Assembly (NCBI GenBank): GCA_963784195.1
Contig: CAWARA010000016.1
Coordinates: 124,001 to 188,000 of the forward strand
Reading direction: 5' to 3'
DNA length: 64,000 nt
Source of the DNA: CAVQAH01 sp963784195
GTDB taxonomy: Bacteria; Acidobacteriota; Vicinamibacteria; Vicinamibacterales; 2-12-FULL-66-21
Below are positions 18,300 through 27,971 of the stretch, in pieces (position 1 is the stretch's first letter; each line of letters opens with the position of its first letter). The notes under the pieces were generated by a model. The model was not told where the DNA came from. It saw nothing but the letters and a program-made list of their open reading frames with translations, and ran no database searches. Both the position numbers and the translations under genes were made by a program.

Positions 18300-21200
18300 T
18301 CAGAACATCAACCTCAGCCCCAGCTGCACGTTGCGCGGCGGCGCTGCCTGGTTGAGCAACTGGAAGCCTGAGGTGCTCAAATTCAGCGTTTGCGCGCTGT
18401 AACGCAGGTTGGTGTGATTGAACGCGTTGAACAGGTCGGCCTGAAGCTGCAGCTTCACGTCGCCGTTTATCGCGAAGCTCTTGCGCAGGGACAGGTCCCA
18501 GACGTGCAGGCCCGGACCACGAAACTCCCCACGCGTAGAGTTGCCGCGCCGGCCTTCCGGCGCGGGCGCGAAGGCGGCAGGATTCAGATACTGAAGTCGA
18601 TTCTCTGAGTCAGCGTATGGATCGCCAACGAGATCCGCGCGTCGTGCCCCGATCGACGTATTGCCGGTAATCGTCAGGGGACTGCCAGACTGCAGGCGCA
18701 CGATGCCGCTCAGCTCCCACCCCCCAAGCACCGATCCCACAAGGTTCGTGTCGTCCCGGAAGAACGGCATCTGCCACGTCCAGGTGCCGACCAGGATGTG
18801 CGTGCGATCGAAGTCGCTGGGACCCCAGTTGAAGTCCTTGTTCTGATAGTCCTCCGGATTGTTGTCGTTGCCGCTGGCGTTGTCATACGCCCGACCGAGC
18901 GTATAACTGAGCGTGGTGCGCAACGCGCCGCGCCGGCGACTCAGGAACAGCTGCATGGCGTGATAGCTCGAGTCGGCGTCCGACAAGCGCATCTGGATCA
19001 TCGAGTACCCCGCGTACGGACGCAGGAAATTCGTGTTCGCGCGCTGAGCTGCCGGCAGTGCGGCGTTCGCTTCAAGCGCCTCGAAGGACGGCTGGTTGAT
19101 GTCGGGCTGCCGCAGGAGGTTCTGCCCGTCGCTGCCGACGTAGCCGACCTCCCCGAAAAAGCCCCAGGGCAGTTCACGCTGGTAGCTGATGCTCCAGTTC
19201 CAGGCTCGCGGAACCTGAAGGTCCGGATCAATCGCGGCGAGATTCCCGAGCGGCGCCGGCGCAGCGACCGCGCCGCCGCCCGGCGATACCAGGTTGCCGT
19301 TCTCGTACTGGGAGCTGAAAACATACGGCGGGCTGTTGACGGGGCCATTACCGCCACCGCCGAAGAGGAGGTTGCCCTCCGGGCGATCGTAGAACAGCCC
19401 GATACCGCCGCGAATCGCGGTCTGGCCGTCGCCCGTCGGCGTCCACGCGAAGCTGAATCGCGGACCGAACAGGTGGCGGGGATCGTAGAAACCGCGCGGC
19501 GCGCCGGCAGGCACCGATAGCACCAGCGGGTCCTGGCCATTAGGGACGCGGCCGAGCTCTGATTCCGGGACGCCGTCGCCGACGCGGATCATCCCGTTGA
19601 AGCGATCTCCCGAGTTTGGTACGAGCGTGCCATTGCGATTCACGATCACCGCTCGGCTGGGATCGTAGAGTGACGGGTCGAAGTTCGCCATGTTGTTCGA
19701 GACCGTGTACATCGGCTGATGCCACGTGTACCGCAATCCGGCTTCGAGGCTCAGGTTCGACGACACGCGCCAGTTATCCGAGACGAACCCTTCGGTCTGC
19801 CAGAACCGGAACAACCCGAGCGGATCGTAGGCCGCCTCCGTATAGGTCCTGAAATTGCCAAGCAGGGCGTCCGCAAACGCGTTGCCGGTGGACTGGGAAT
19901 TCCCGGCCGCGTTGAACGCGAGCTGCGCCGCATACAACGATCGGCCGTTCTGATCCTTGCGGTTCCGGATCACCATGCCGCCGAACTTGAGCGTGTGTGC
20001 GCCCTTCAACCAGCTCAGGTTGTCTGTGACCTGGATGTCCGTCGTCGGCGAGACGAGGGATCGGGCAACACCGTTGAAGCTCGCAAAGCTCGTGATGGTG
20101 GTGTCCGGGATGCTGTTCTCGAAGCGTCCACCATCCGCGAACAGTTGCGGGAACGTGAAGCCGTAGGTCTCTCGCTTCCATTCCTCACCGATCGGCGGAA
20201 TGCGCTGGCTGTTCCAGGAGGCGTTCGCCTTGAACTCGTTCACGAGGTTATGTGACACGGTCCACGCATGACCGAACTGGTAGTTGCGGCCCGGGCGCCG
20301 CCGATTGGTCGGGCTTGTCGGGAGTTGTGAGTCGATGAACGTCCCGTACGGAAAATCCAGGTCGTAGCTGTCGAAGATCAGACGCCCCGTCCACCGCTGA
20401 TTCTGCGTGGCCTGGTAGTCGACCCTGACGATGTCCTGCCGGAAATCGAACGGGTTATCCCCCTGGAACAGCGAGTTGTTGGCCACCGGCCGATCGTCGT
20501 ACGAGCTCGCGAGCGCTTCCATCTGCGTGTAGAGATTGGCGATGGCCCGTCCGTCCGCCGTGATGCGATCGGCCGGAATCCGGTTGCCGGAGAACGGCTG
20601 ACCGTTGTTTCGCGGATCATTAATCGGCGTCGTCAGAGCGCTGAAATCGCCGGCCCGCATGGCGCGCGTCGGCAGCGTCCGCTGGGCGGGCGCCACAGAG
20701 CGTCGGATCAGTTTCCATTCCTCTCCAGCGAAGAAGAACAGTTTGCTCCGCATAATCGGGCCGCCCAGACTCCACCCGAAATCGTTGTAGCGCAATTGCG
20801 GAATTGCGACGCTCCGCGAATTCAAGAAATAATCATTGGCGTCGAGGTCGTCATTCCGGTGGTACTCGAAGGCGCTGCCGTGAAAGGCGTTGCTCCCGCT
20901 GCGCGTCACGACGTTGATGGCCGCACCAGAGTTTCGTCCATACTCTGCCGAAAAGTTTGCGGTCTTGATGTTGACTTCCTCGATGAAGTCGATGCCGACG
21001 TTGCTGATCTGACTGTTGTTGCTGCCCGAGTCCATGTTGAACCCGCCGTCGACCATCAGCAGGCTCGCGTTCGAACGGCTCCCATTGACGGACGTGTTGA
21101 TCGCAAGCCCCGTCATGATGTCGAGCGCGTTGTCGTTGAGGAGCGGCGAGCCCGGGATCAGCGACGCGAGCTGTATGTAGTTGCGGCCGTTGAGCGCCAG

Positions 21201-21641
21201 GTTCTGGACCTGCTCCCGATCGATCACCCGCGCGATCTCGCCGGAGATCGTGTTGACCGCCTCGCCGGGCGAGGTGACCGTCACCATTTCGCTCAACGCA
21301 CCGACCTCGAGCGCAAAGTCCACGCCGAGACGGCCGTCAGCGACGAGCACGTAATCGGTCTTGACAGCCGTCTTGAACCCTTCGAGCTCGGCCTTGATCG
21401 TGTAAGTGCCGATGGGCATGTCGACGAGCACGTACGCGCCACGCGAATCGGTCAGCGCCGTTCGGGCGAAAGCCGTTCCGCTATGGGTTGCCGTCACGGC
21501 GACGCCCGGCAGGACTGCGCCCGACGAGTCGCTGACGCCGCCAGCTATGCGTCCCGTGGTTGATTGGGCAGATACCGGCGCGGCGCAGCCAATGGCCGCC
21601 GCGATCACGAATGCGAACAGTCGCAGGCCGTGTTGACCCAT
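18300..21641 (-). CDS. TonB-dependent receptor with carboxypeptidase-regulatory-like domain
   Basis: Complete outer-membrane receptor of 1113 aa. I start it at ATG 21641, since GGAGGGGGGCTT lies just upstream; an in-frame start at 21662 would add seven residues before the signal peptide. The signal peptide ends near AAPVSAQ. Residues 28-115 are the regulatory-like domain (GRIAGGVSDSSGAVLPGVAV), residues 125-260 the plug (LALNGRNYIQLASLIPG, MVDGGFNMDSGSNNSQISN, AEYGRNSGAAINVVTRSG), and the rest the barrel ending LQLGLRLMF-like (NVQLGLRLMF). It is the last gene of the minus-strand fucosidase locus and probably imports the glycan that locus processes. Confidence 0.95.
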   Translation of the reverse strand: MGQHGLRLFAFVIAAAIGCAAPVSAQSTTGRIAGGVSDSSGAVLPGVAVTATHSGTAFARTALTDSRGAYVLVDMPIGTYTIKAELEGFKTAVKTDYVLVADGRLGVDFALEVGALSEMVTVTSPGEAVNTISGEIARVIDREQVQNLALNGRNYIQLASLIPGSPLLNDNALDIMTGLAINTSVNGSRSNASLLMVDGGFNMDSGSNNSQISNVGIDFIEEVNIKTANFSAEYGRNSGAAINVVTRSGSNAFHGSAFEYHRNDDLDANDYFLNSRSVAIPQLRYNDFGWSLGGPIMRSKLFFFAGEEWKLIRRSVAPAQRTLPTRAMRAGDFSALTTPINDPRNNGQPFSGNRIPADRITADGRAIANLYTQMEALASSYDDRPVANNSLFQGDNPFDFRQDIVRVDYQATQNQRWTGRLIFDSYDLDFPYGTFIDSQLPTSPTNRRRPGRNYQFGHAWTVSHNLVNEFKANASWNSQRIPPIGEEWKRETYGFTFPQLFADGGRFENSIPDTTITSFASFNGVARSLVSPTTDIQVTDNLSWLKGAHTLKFGGMVIRNRKDQNGRSLYAAQLAFNAAGNSQSTGNAFADALLGNFRTYTEAAYDPLGLFRFWQTEGFVSDNWRVSSNLSLEAGLRYTWHQPMYTVSNNMANFDPSLYDPSRAVIVNRNGTLVPNSGDRFNGMIRVGDGVPESELGRVPNGQDPLVLSVPAGAPRGFYDPRHLFGPRFSFAWTPTGDGQTAIRGGIGLFYDRPEGNLLFGGGGNGPVNSPPYVFSSQYENGNLVSPGGGAVAAPAPLGNLAAIDPDLQVPRAWNWSISYQRELPWGFFGEVGYVGSDGQNLLRQPDINQPSFEALEANAALPAAQRANTNFLRPYAGYSMIQMRLSDADSSYHAMQLFLSRRRGALRTTLSYTLGRAYDNASGNDNNPEDYQNKDFNWGPSDFDRTHILVGTWTWQMPFFRDDTNLVGSVLGGWELSGIVRLQSGSPLTITGNTSIGARRADLVGDPYADSENRLQYLNPAAFAPAPEGRRGNSTRGEFRGPGLHVWDLSLRKSFAINGDVKLQLQADLFNAFNHTNLRYSAQTLNLSTSGFQLLNQAAPPRNVQLGLRLMF

Positions 21642-21698
21642 AAGCCCCCCTCCGCGGGCCATTCAGACCCGCCTCCTCCAGAGAAACCTGTTCAGACT

Positions 21699-23111
21699 TC
21701 AGAATGTGCCTTTGATGACCCGGTCGCCGTCGATCTCGACGACGATGACTGTTGCCATGGGATCGAGAATCGGGCGCTCGATGTTGAGAAACGTTCGAGC
21801 GCCTTCAACCTTGTAGTCGACGGTTGCGCCATCGGCGAGGCGGTAAACGCGCTTCACCTTGTTCTTCATCGCCGGCAGCTCGAACGGCGCGCGCGGCTCC
21901 GCGAAGAAGGTGAAATACAGTTTTCCCGGCTTCGTAGTGACGCGCCACTCGGTCCGCGCCAGCATCAACGGCTGTCCGCGAACGTCCTTCGTGCCTTTCG
22001 AGCTGGGCTCGCCGAGCTCATCGCCGAACGGCGTCGCGCCGGCGCCGTAGACGGCTTCGCCGTTGACTTTCAGCCACGCGCCGACGGCGCGCAGGATGTC
22101 CTGACTGGGCTGGGGAATCGTGCCGTCGGCCATCGGTCCGACGTTCAGCAGGTAGTTGCCTCCCTTGCTGACGATGTCGACGAGCTTGAACGTGATGGCG
22201 CCGGGCGACTTCCAGTCGTGATCGTAGGACTTGTAGCCCCACGTGTGATTGATCGTGGCCGGGACTTCCCACGCCTCGCTCTGGACGTCAGGCGGAATCA
22301 CGTTGTCGCCGGTGGTCACGTAGTCGCCGGCCGCGCCCAGACGCCCATCGATCAGTGTCTTCGGCTGAAGGCTGCGAACGATGTCGGTGAAGCGCTGCGC
22401 GCGGTCCGCGTTCATCATCCGCGGGGTGTCGAACCAGACGAGCGCGACGGGACCGTACCCGGTCAGCAGCTCGCGGACCTGCGGCTCTGCCTTCGCACGC
22501 AGGTACTTGTCGAAGTCTTTCTTCTCATCCGGCCCGAAGTCCCACGTATTGCCAATGCCGTTCGGATCGTGCCAGTCCTGCGCCTGCGAGTAGTAGAAGC
22601 CGAGGCGCATGCCATGCTTCGCGCACGCGTCGGCCAGTTCCTTGAGGATGTCCCGCTTGAAAGGCGTGGCGTCGACGACGTCGTAGGTGCTGACCTTCGA
22701 GTCGAACAACGCGAACCCATCGTGATGCTTCGAGGTGATCACGATGTACTTCATGCCGGCGTCCTTCGCGAGCTGCACCCAGGCATCCGCGTTGTACTTG
22801 ACCGGATTGAATTGCTTCGTGAGTTGCTCGTATTCGCGTACGGGGACGGGCGTCCGGAACATGATCCATTCGCCGATGCCCGGGATGCGTTTGCCCTTCC
22901 ACTCGCCCGCGGGGATCGCATACAGGCCCCAGTGAATGAACAGCCCGTACTTGGCTTCGTGAAACCACCGGAGCCGCTCGATGCGAGCGGGGTCGGGTGC
23001 GGATGGTGCCTGGACCTGGGCGGCGGGCATAGGCACCGCCGCCCACGCCAGTACGATCGCAAGGATGGCGATCGATAGCAGCGAGCTCAGGCCTGGGCGC
23101 CGGCGCGACAT
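21699..23111 (-). CDS. Alpha-L-fucosidase, glycoside hydrolase family 29
   Basis: Exported exo-fucosidase of 470 aa. A signal peptide (LLSIAILAIVLAWAAVPMPA) precedes the GH29 TIM barrel. Family motifs are present: WFHEAKYGLFIHWGLYAIPA, MKYIVITSKHHDGFALFDSK, and PVALVWFDTP with the predicted nucleophile Asp228. NYLLNVGPMADGTIP closes the barrel and a C-terminal beta domain follows. The ATG at 23111 lies 25 bases inside the preceding helix-protein gene, so translation is coupled. The TonB receptor start follows 58 bases downstream. The substrate is a fucosylated glycan. Confidence 0.95.
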   Translation of the reverse strand: MSRRRPGLSSLLSIAILAIVLAWAAVPMPAAQVQAPSAPDPARIERLRWFHEAKYGLFIHWGLYAIPAGEWKGKRIPGIGEWIMFRTPVPVREYEQLTKQFNPVKYNADAWVQLAKDAGMKYIVITSKHHDGFALFDSKVSTYDVVDATPFKRDILKELADACAKHGMRLGFYYSQAQDWHDPNGIGNTWDFGPDEKKDFDKYLRAKAEPQVRELLTGYGPVALVWFDTPRMMNADRAQRFTDIVRSLQPKTLIDGRLGAAGDYVTTGDNVIPPDVQSEAWEVPATINHTWGYKSYDHDWKSPGAITFKLVDIVSKGGNYLLNVGPMADGTIPQPSQDILRAVGAWLKVNGEAVYGAGATPFGDELGEPSSKGTKDVRGQPLMLARTEWRVTTKPGKLYFTFFAEPRAPFELPAMKNKVKRVYRLADGATVDYKVEGARTFLNIERPILDPMATVIVVEIDGDRVIKGTF

Positions 23112-23479
23112 TCGACTCTCTCCTCGCGGATCGCGAAGCGTGGAATGAACCGCGGAACGTAGCTCCCCTTGGGCACGTCGATGCGAATCGGAGCGTCGGT
23201 CAGCTCCTTCGCGTAGACCTCCTCGAGCTTCTGACGCAGCGCATACGCCCGGCGGCGAACGCTCGAATCGTCTTCCGTCGAGTACGCGGTCGGGCGCCCC
23301 ATCGCTTCGACGCCGATCAGGTATTCATGAAGCGTCGACGCCCGTCCCGCGAATTCCATCTCGCAGATGTAGCGCAGGAAATTCCGAACCTGACTTGCAC
23401 GCAGGAAGGTCGCGCTGTGGAGCACATCCTCGAGTGCAGCGCGCTTCTCAGCGTCGGGAACCGTGAGTGATGTATTCAT
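23087..23479 (-). CDS. Small predicted regulatory protein (acidobacterial helix-domain family)
   Basis: Cytoplasmic protein of 130 aa. ATG at 23479 has GGAG six bases upstream; an in-frame start at 23515 lacks one. The sequence shows helices (FLRASQVRNFLRYICEMEFAG, HEYLIGVEAMGRP), then SSVRRRAYALRQKLEEVYAKE and IRIDVPKGSYVPRF. This arrangement matches the winged-helix-like module that many acidobacterial proteins carry at their N-terminus before enzymatic or TPR domains; here it stands alone. The gene lies between the IolB-like isomerase and the fucosidase and overlaps the latter. A regulatory role is plausible but not shown. Confidence 0.7.
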   Translation of the reverse strand: MNTSLTVPDAEKRAALEDVLHSATFLRASQVRNFLRYICEMEFAGRASTLHEYLIGVEAMGRPTAYSTEDDSSVRRRAYALRQKLEEVYAKELTDAPIRIDVPKGSYVPRFIPRFAIREERVECRAGAQA

Positions 23480-23529
23480 AGACAGCTCCAGGTGGATACC
23501 CTTCTTGCCTGACACCTTTGTCGAAAGCG

Positions 23530-24360
23530 CTAGCGGTCGGCGCGGCCCCGTTCGAGACCGGAGCTGCCGCTGGCGTATTCAGGCTGCACGTTGACGACGC
23601 CGAACTGACGGCCCTCACGTTCGCGGTGGGCCGCCATCATCCAGAGAAAGTTGATGTGACTGCCCGGAGCCGCCACGTTGGGGTGGTACCCTTCGGGCAT
23701 GACGACCACGTCGCCTTCGCGAACGATCGTGGCCAGCTCCGGCTCGGTCGGGTTCGTATAAACGAGCTGCACGCCGAACGCGGGCGGCGGCATGTCGATG
23801 TAGAGATAAGCCTCCTCGAGCAAATCGGCGTGCTCGTGAGGCGGCCACGAAGTCCAGTTGCCGGCGGCACTGCATGTCACACCGGCGAGGATGCGGCCGG
23901 CCTCCACGTTCTTGCCGAGCAGGATGTTGAGCTCCCGCTGAGTGCCGGGTCCGCCGGTCGTGAAATGCAACCCCGGATTCTTTTTCACCTCGTCGTAGTC
24001 GACGAACTGGATCGGATAGCGCGCATCAACAGGCGCGGCCATCTCAGCGAGGTCGCATCCATCCGGTCCCGGGGTGACGTCGATGGTTGAATCGCGCGGC
24101 ACGTAGAGCGCGTCCAGACGGTCCAGGTGAAAGGACTCCTGGCCCACCTGCACGTCCGCGGACCCTTTCAAACAGACAAGGCCCGTTTCGGATCGCTGGT
24201 TGTCGAATCGCAGAGTGTCCGTCCCCGCGTCGAGAATGATCCGCCCGTAATGCAGGAAGCGGGTTGCGCTGCTTCCCGGTGTGACCGACTGCGTCCGCCC
24301 CTTGCGTGAGGCCGTATTCCGGACGATGCAACCTTCTGGAGAGATCGGATGTCTTTGCAT
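23530..24360 (-). CDS. iolB: 5-deoxy-glucuronate isomerase (IolB/KduI family)
   Basis: Cupin-fold sugar isomerase of 276 aa, close to the family length of about 270-280. The double-cupin pattern is seen in the metal-site segment GNWTSWPPHEHADLLEEAYLY and in VVMPEGYHPNVAAPGSHINF. These segments resemble IolB (inositol catabolism) more than KduI (pectin/uronate catabolism), but both belong to one Pfam family, so I keep both possible. It sits between a ROK repressor and the fucosidase gene on the same strand, 27 bases after the repressor stop. It probably processes a keto-uronate or deoxy-sugar derived from the imported glycan. Confidence 0.8.
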   Translation of the reverse strand: MQRHPISPEGCIVRNTASRKGRTQSVTPGSSATRFLHYGRIILDAGTDTLRFDNQRSETGLVCLKGSADVQVGQESFHLDRLDALYVPRDSTIDVTPGPDGCDLAEMAAPVDARYPIQFVDYDEVKKNPGLHFTTGGPGTQRELNILLGKNVEAGRILAGVTCSAAGNWTSWPPHEHADLLEEAYLYIDMPPPAFGVQLVYTNPTEPELATIVREGDVVVMPEGYHPNVAAPGSHINFLWMMAAHREREGRQFGVVNVQPEYASGSSGLERGRADR

Positions 24361-24387
24361 GAGTCCCTCTCTCTGGGCAAACGCTCC

Positions 24388-25608
24388 TCACGCCACGACA
24401 GGCGCTGCGAAGGCTGGCGCGGTGACGAGTGCAGCCGCACCGCGCAATCGGGGATATTCGCCAGCATTCACCGGGCTGATGGTGACGCCAGCAGCCGCCG
24501 GCGTCAGCGCGCGCTCCGCAAGCGCCGACCTGACCGTTGGCCCAATCAGATCCCAGGCCGCCGTGATTTCGCCGCCGATGTACACCCGCGCAGGGTCAAG
24601 AACGTTGATGACGTTGGCGAGTCCAAGGCCGAGATACCGTGCCGTCGCCTGGATCGCCGCCGCTGCCTTCACATCGTCCTTGCGCGCTCGCGCGATCAGA
24701 TCCTCGATCGTGAACGCCTGCTGCTCCGGCGGGAGGGGACCCGCGGGTTCGGCGGCACGTCCGAAGTACCGCGCCAACGTGGCGCGATTGGAAACGTAGG
24801 CTTCCCAGCACCCGACCGCACCACACGAACATCGCGGTCCGTCGAGTGCGAGCGTCAGGTGCCCGAACTCGCCGGCGATGTTGTGCCGGCCGCGGAGCAG
24901 CTCACCCTGGACCACGACTCCACCACCGAGCCCGTCGGACACCGTCACGAACACCAGATCCCCGCTGGTCGGCAACTCATCGCGCATCGTCCACAACTGC
25001 GCCAATGCGCACGCACGGCCGGAGTTTTCGATGTGCACGGAGAGGCCGGTTGCGGCGGCGAGAGGCTCCCTGATGTCCACGTCGCGCCAACCCAGGGTTG
25101 GTGCATGCAGAACCCTCATGGTCGAGTGTTCGACGACGCCCGGGACGGCGACCCCGAGTCCTTCACACGCTTCGAGGTCGGGATGCTCGGCGAGTAGGGT
25201 CTTGATGCGCCGCGCGAGCGTGGCCACGAGCGTCTTCGGATCGCGGACGATGGGAAACCCCACCACGCCGGCGATGGGATTGCCGAGCAGGTCGGCAATC
25301 ATGAGGTATGTCTGGCTCGCCCGGAGATCGACGGCGACGACGCATCGTCGACGCGACTCGACGTAGAGAAACGTGGGCTTGCGGCCCCGCACCGCCTCGC
25401 CGGTGGCGCCTTCGAAGATGAGTTTTCGGCGGAGCAGGTCGTTGACGATGAGGCTGGCGGTTCCGCGATGCACGCCCATGGCGCGCGAGAGGTCCGCGCG
25501 AGAAATGGGTTGGTGAGCGCGGACCAGGTTCAGGGCGATGCGGCGATTAATCTCGCGCGACGTGCCCTGGGTCGCGATGCGAAATCGGCTGGGATCGATT
25601 TTTCGCAT
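24388..25608 (-). CDS. ROK family transcriptional repressor
   Basis: Sugar-responsive repressor of 406 aa. Residues 15-80 form a winged helix-turn-helix (RADLSRAMGVHRGTASLIVNDLLRRKLI). The rest is the ROK kinase-like domain with the ATP-loop-like VTVSDGLGGGVVVQGELLRG and the ROK zinc motif CSCGAVGCWEAYVSN. It heads a minus-strand series of ROK, IolB-like, helix protein, GH29 and TonB receptor, the usual position of a local repressor responding to the locus sugar. The 188-base gap upstream is relatively AT-rich around 25609-25640 and probably contains its promoter and operator, but I cannot define the site. Confidence 0.92.
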   Translation of the reverse strand: MRKIDPSRFRIATQGTSREINRRIALNLVRAHQPISRADLSRAMGVHRGTASLIVNDLLRRKLIFEGATGEAVRGRKPTFLYVESRRRCVVAVDLRASQTYLMIADLLGNPIAGVVGFPIVRDPKTLVATLARRIKTLLAEHPDLEACEGLGVAVPGVVEHSTMRVLHAPTLGWRDVDIREPLAAATGLSVHIENSGRACALAQLWTMRDELPTSGDLVFVTVSDGLGGGVVVQGELLRGRHNIAGEFGHLTLALDGPRCSCGAVGCWEAYVSNRATLARYFGRAAEPAGPLPPEQQAFTIEDLIARARKDDVKAAAAIQATARYLGLGLANVINVLDPARVYIGGEITAAWDLIGPTVRSALAERALTPAAAGVTISPVNAGEYPRLRGAAALVTAPAFAAPVVA

Positions 25609-25796
25609 TTGTTCTAAACAATGACGAATTGACCGATCAACGACGACTTTCCGAACTGCATCGGGCCTCAGGAGTTACCAGGGACCCGCTTTCCCACTTA
25701 CAACGATTGAAAACCCAGGTCTTTCTCATGGCCGGCTGCGATCCCCGTGTGCATTTGCCACAAGTATGGTCAAAATAGGCCTCTCGAGTCGGCATG

Positions 25797-27101
25797 TCAA
25801 GCCGAATTCGTCTCCGTCCCGTTACCTTTCATGGCGTCCGGCGGTGACCCTACGCGATACAGCAACTCGCCGGCGCGCGGCACCATCAGCGCGCCAACGC
25901 CGCTGGCGGCCGGCCAGTCTGCCGGGTCGATCCTGTCCGGATCCCTGTAGCCGAGATTGATTCGCGCGCACCGGTCGGGCGCGATCGACGTAGCGAGCGT
26001 GACAGTTATCCTCGGCTCCTCGCGGCCACGTTCCGGATCGAAAGTGCCCAGGCCCTTCACGTGAGTGGAGTGCGCGAGGATCCCGCCCGGATAGCGGCGG
26101 AAGCGGTCCCACTGCGAGAGGAAATATGGGCAGCAGTGATAGCCAATTTCCTCGATCGTCGTGCCGTGCACGTGGCTCACCTCGGTCACGTGCGGCGCAT
26201 AGATGATCACCTCGCCGCCGTCGGCCACGACGGGCTCCACCTTGTACATCCCCTTTCCCGCCGTCCACAGATCGCTGTACATGGCTGGCATGACCGACAG
26301 AACCTGGTCGACGGGGTTGTCCATCCACACGATGTGACGGTGTGCCGACAGGTTGGCCGCCTTCTGCCAGGCGTCCTGCAGGTTGCCGCAGAACACACCA
26401 GCGGTGCCTTCACCGGTCACGACCATGGCCACCAGCGAGACCGGAACGTCCAACAGCGCCGCCGCGCGATCGATGACCCTGCGAACCGGCGTATCCGGCG
26501 TCCCGATGATGGCGTAGTTCGTCATCAGGGCACCGAGCCAGTGCGTGAAGTGGATGATGGGAGCTGCGGCAATCCCTGGGAAGAGATATTTCGCGCCGCC
26601 GGAGAACCCGGCCACTTCGTGGGGGAACACCGGCCCGCAGATCAGGATGTGTTCGTAGTCCGTGACGAGCCGGTTCAGCGCGACCGGCACGTCCTCGGCG
26701 AGAAGACCGGCGGTCAGATCGGAAATCTCGCGGGCGGGGATCACCCCCAGCTCTACGAGTGCGTCGGGATGATCCCACCGGTGATTGAGGATGCGCGAAG
26801 GTCCCGCGCATCCTCCCACGACGCTCCGCCCGATGAGGCGCGTGAGTTCAGCGTCGCTCATGGGCGCATGCGTGCCAAGCGCCACAAGATAGTCGAGCGC
26901 GCTCACCCGCGGTTGCAGGTGGTGTGCGAGTGTGTCGTACACCAGGGGCATCGGCATCGTCCGGGTACCATCCGGAATGATGACGAGCACCCGTTGCCCA
27001 TCAACCGCGAGATGCGCCAGCGCGCCGGCAATGACGGCGACGACGTCACCGTCGGCGAGGTGACCCTCGAGAAGGCCATGGCCAGCGACCATCCGGGCCA
27101 C
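25797..27101 (-). CDS. LarA-like protein (nickel-dependent lactate racemase family)
   Basis: Predicted racemase or epimerase of 434 aa. LarA-family landmarks are seen: VLVIIPDGTRTMP near residue 45, LVALGTHAPMSDAE, GPVFPHEVAGFSGGAKYLFPGIA with the conserved FSGGAKY core, and a late DLWTAGKGMYKVEPVVADGGE segment. True LarA needs the NPN nickel-pincer cofactor made by LarBCE; none of those genes is in the window. Family members racemise 2-hydroxy acids, and relatives act on sugar acids. The start is GTG 27101, with ATG 27092 as an alternative. It lies upstream of the ROK gene on the same strand and could use an acid derived from fucose or uronate (inference). Confidence 0.82.
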   Translation of the reverse strand: MARMVAGHGLLEGHLADGDVVAVIAGALAHLAVDGQRVLVIIPDGTRTMPMPLVYDTLAHHLQPRVSALDYLVALGTHAPMSDAELTRLIGRSVVGGCAGPSRILNHRWDHPDALVELGVIPAREISDLTAGLLAEDVPVALNRLVTDYEHILICGPVFPHEVAGFSGGAKYLFPGIAAAPIIHFTHWLGALMTNYAIIGTPDTPVRRVIDRAAALLDVPVSLVAMVVTGEGTAGVFCGNLQDAWQKAANLSAHRHIVWMDNPVDQVLSVMPAMYSDLWTAGKGMYKVEPVVADGGEVIIYAPHVTEVSHVHGTTIEEIGYHCCPYFLSQWDRFRRYPGGILAHSTHVKGLGTFDPERGREEPRITVTLATSIAPDRCARINLGYRDPDRIDPADWPAASGVGALMVPRAGELLYRVGSPPDAMKGNGTETNSA

Positions 27102-27157
27102 GCTAAAGCCTCTCTACTGGGCTGTCAACCGGCACCTGTTACATCGCCGCTCTCCTT

Positions 27158-27185
27158 GGGAGTTGGGAGTTGGGAGTTGGGAGGT
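27158..27185. repeat. Heptad array GGGAGTT x3-4
   Basis: Three perfect GGGAGTT units and one variant (GGGAGGT) begin just after CTCTCCTT. The same CTCTCCTT-(GGGAGTT)n layout recurs at 38771-38805. Confidence 0.85.
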
Positions 27186-27340
27186 ATCTGATTAGCGGGT
27201 TTTCTCGCGGAGGTCCCGCGCTGTACCAGGCGGCTGTGCGGCTGCCGACGCAGCGCCGGCCTTGTCCGTCCGAGGACGACTTCCGCGAGCCGGAAAACGG
27301 GCTCCGCTCATACCCTCGCTGCGCTCGCGTGCGCGGCGAG

Positions 27341-27783
27341 TAAGGGATGCGCGTCGACGACCGATGCGTTGCGGCCGATGCGCCTGGGGTTGTCAGCACA
27401 GTCCGGATCGCTGGGCGCGAACTCGCCGCGGGGAATCGCTCCGCCCGTTTTCCCGCGCCCGTGCACAGAGCGGGCGCAGCGCGTGCCTCGCTCCAGACGT
27501 CCTCGGCCGGCCAAGGCCGGCACTGCGTCACCGGCAGCCCTGCCCAGTGATCATCGACTGAGGCACGACGATCTCCGACAGCGGACAGTGCCGCACAGGT
27601 GCAGCAACGGGCCTGGCTGTCGCAGCGGCGCCGACCGCCGTCGGAGCACGCCGAGGCACGGCGAAGCCGGAACGCGAGCGGAGCCGATTCCGCGCGGCGA
27701 CTTCCCACCGAGCGATCCGTGCCGTTCGGAACACCCGCGCCGTATCGGGCGCTGAGGCATCGGTCGTCGTGACCATCCCGTAG
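27341..27783. repeat. Large imperfect inverted repeat
   Basis: Bases 27341-27450 align with the reverse complement of 27671-27783 at roughly three-quarters identity by eye, with about 220 bases between. Shared landmarks include GACGACCGATGC, CGGATCGCT and CGCCGCG(G/C)GGAATC. It may be two inverted copies of a decayed sequence or a structured RNA. Confidence 0.65.
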
Positions 27784-27950
27784 TCGCCGCGGGAGCGGGC
27801 GAGTACGAGCGCAGGGAGCGTTCCCGGCGTGCGCAGTCGGCGGTCGGCGGACGGAGCCAGGACCGTGCTGCCACGCGGCAGCAGCGACAACGGCAGTTGC
27901 GCCCGGTCGGCGCCGCGCCGCGCACGAGCGGCTCGCTAACCACATACGTT

Positions 27951-27971
27951 GGGAGTTGGAAGTTGGGCGTT
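27951..27971. repeat. Heptad array GGGAGTT/GGAAGTT/GGGCGTT
   Basis: Three 7-base units just past the 3' end of the yciI-like gene, in the same sense as those at 27158. Confidence 0.75.
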
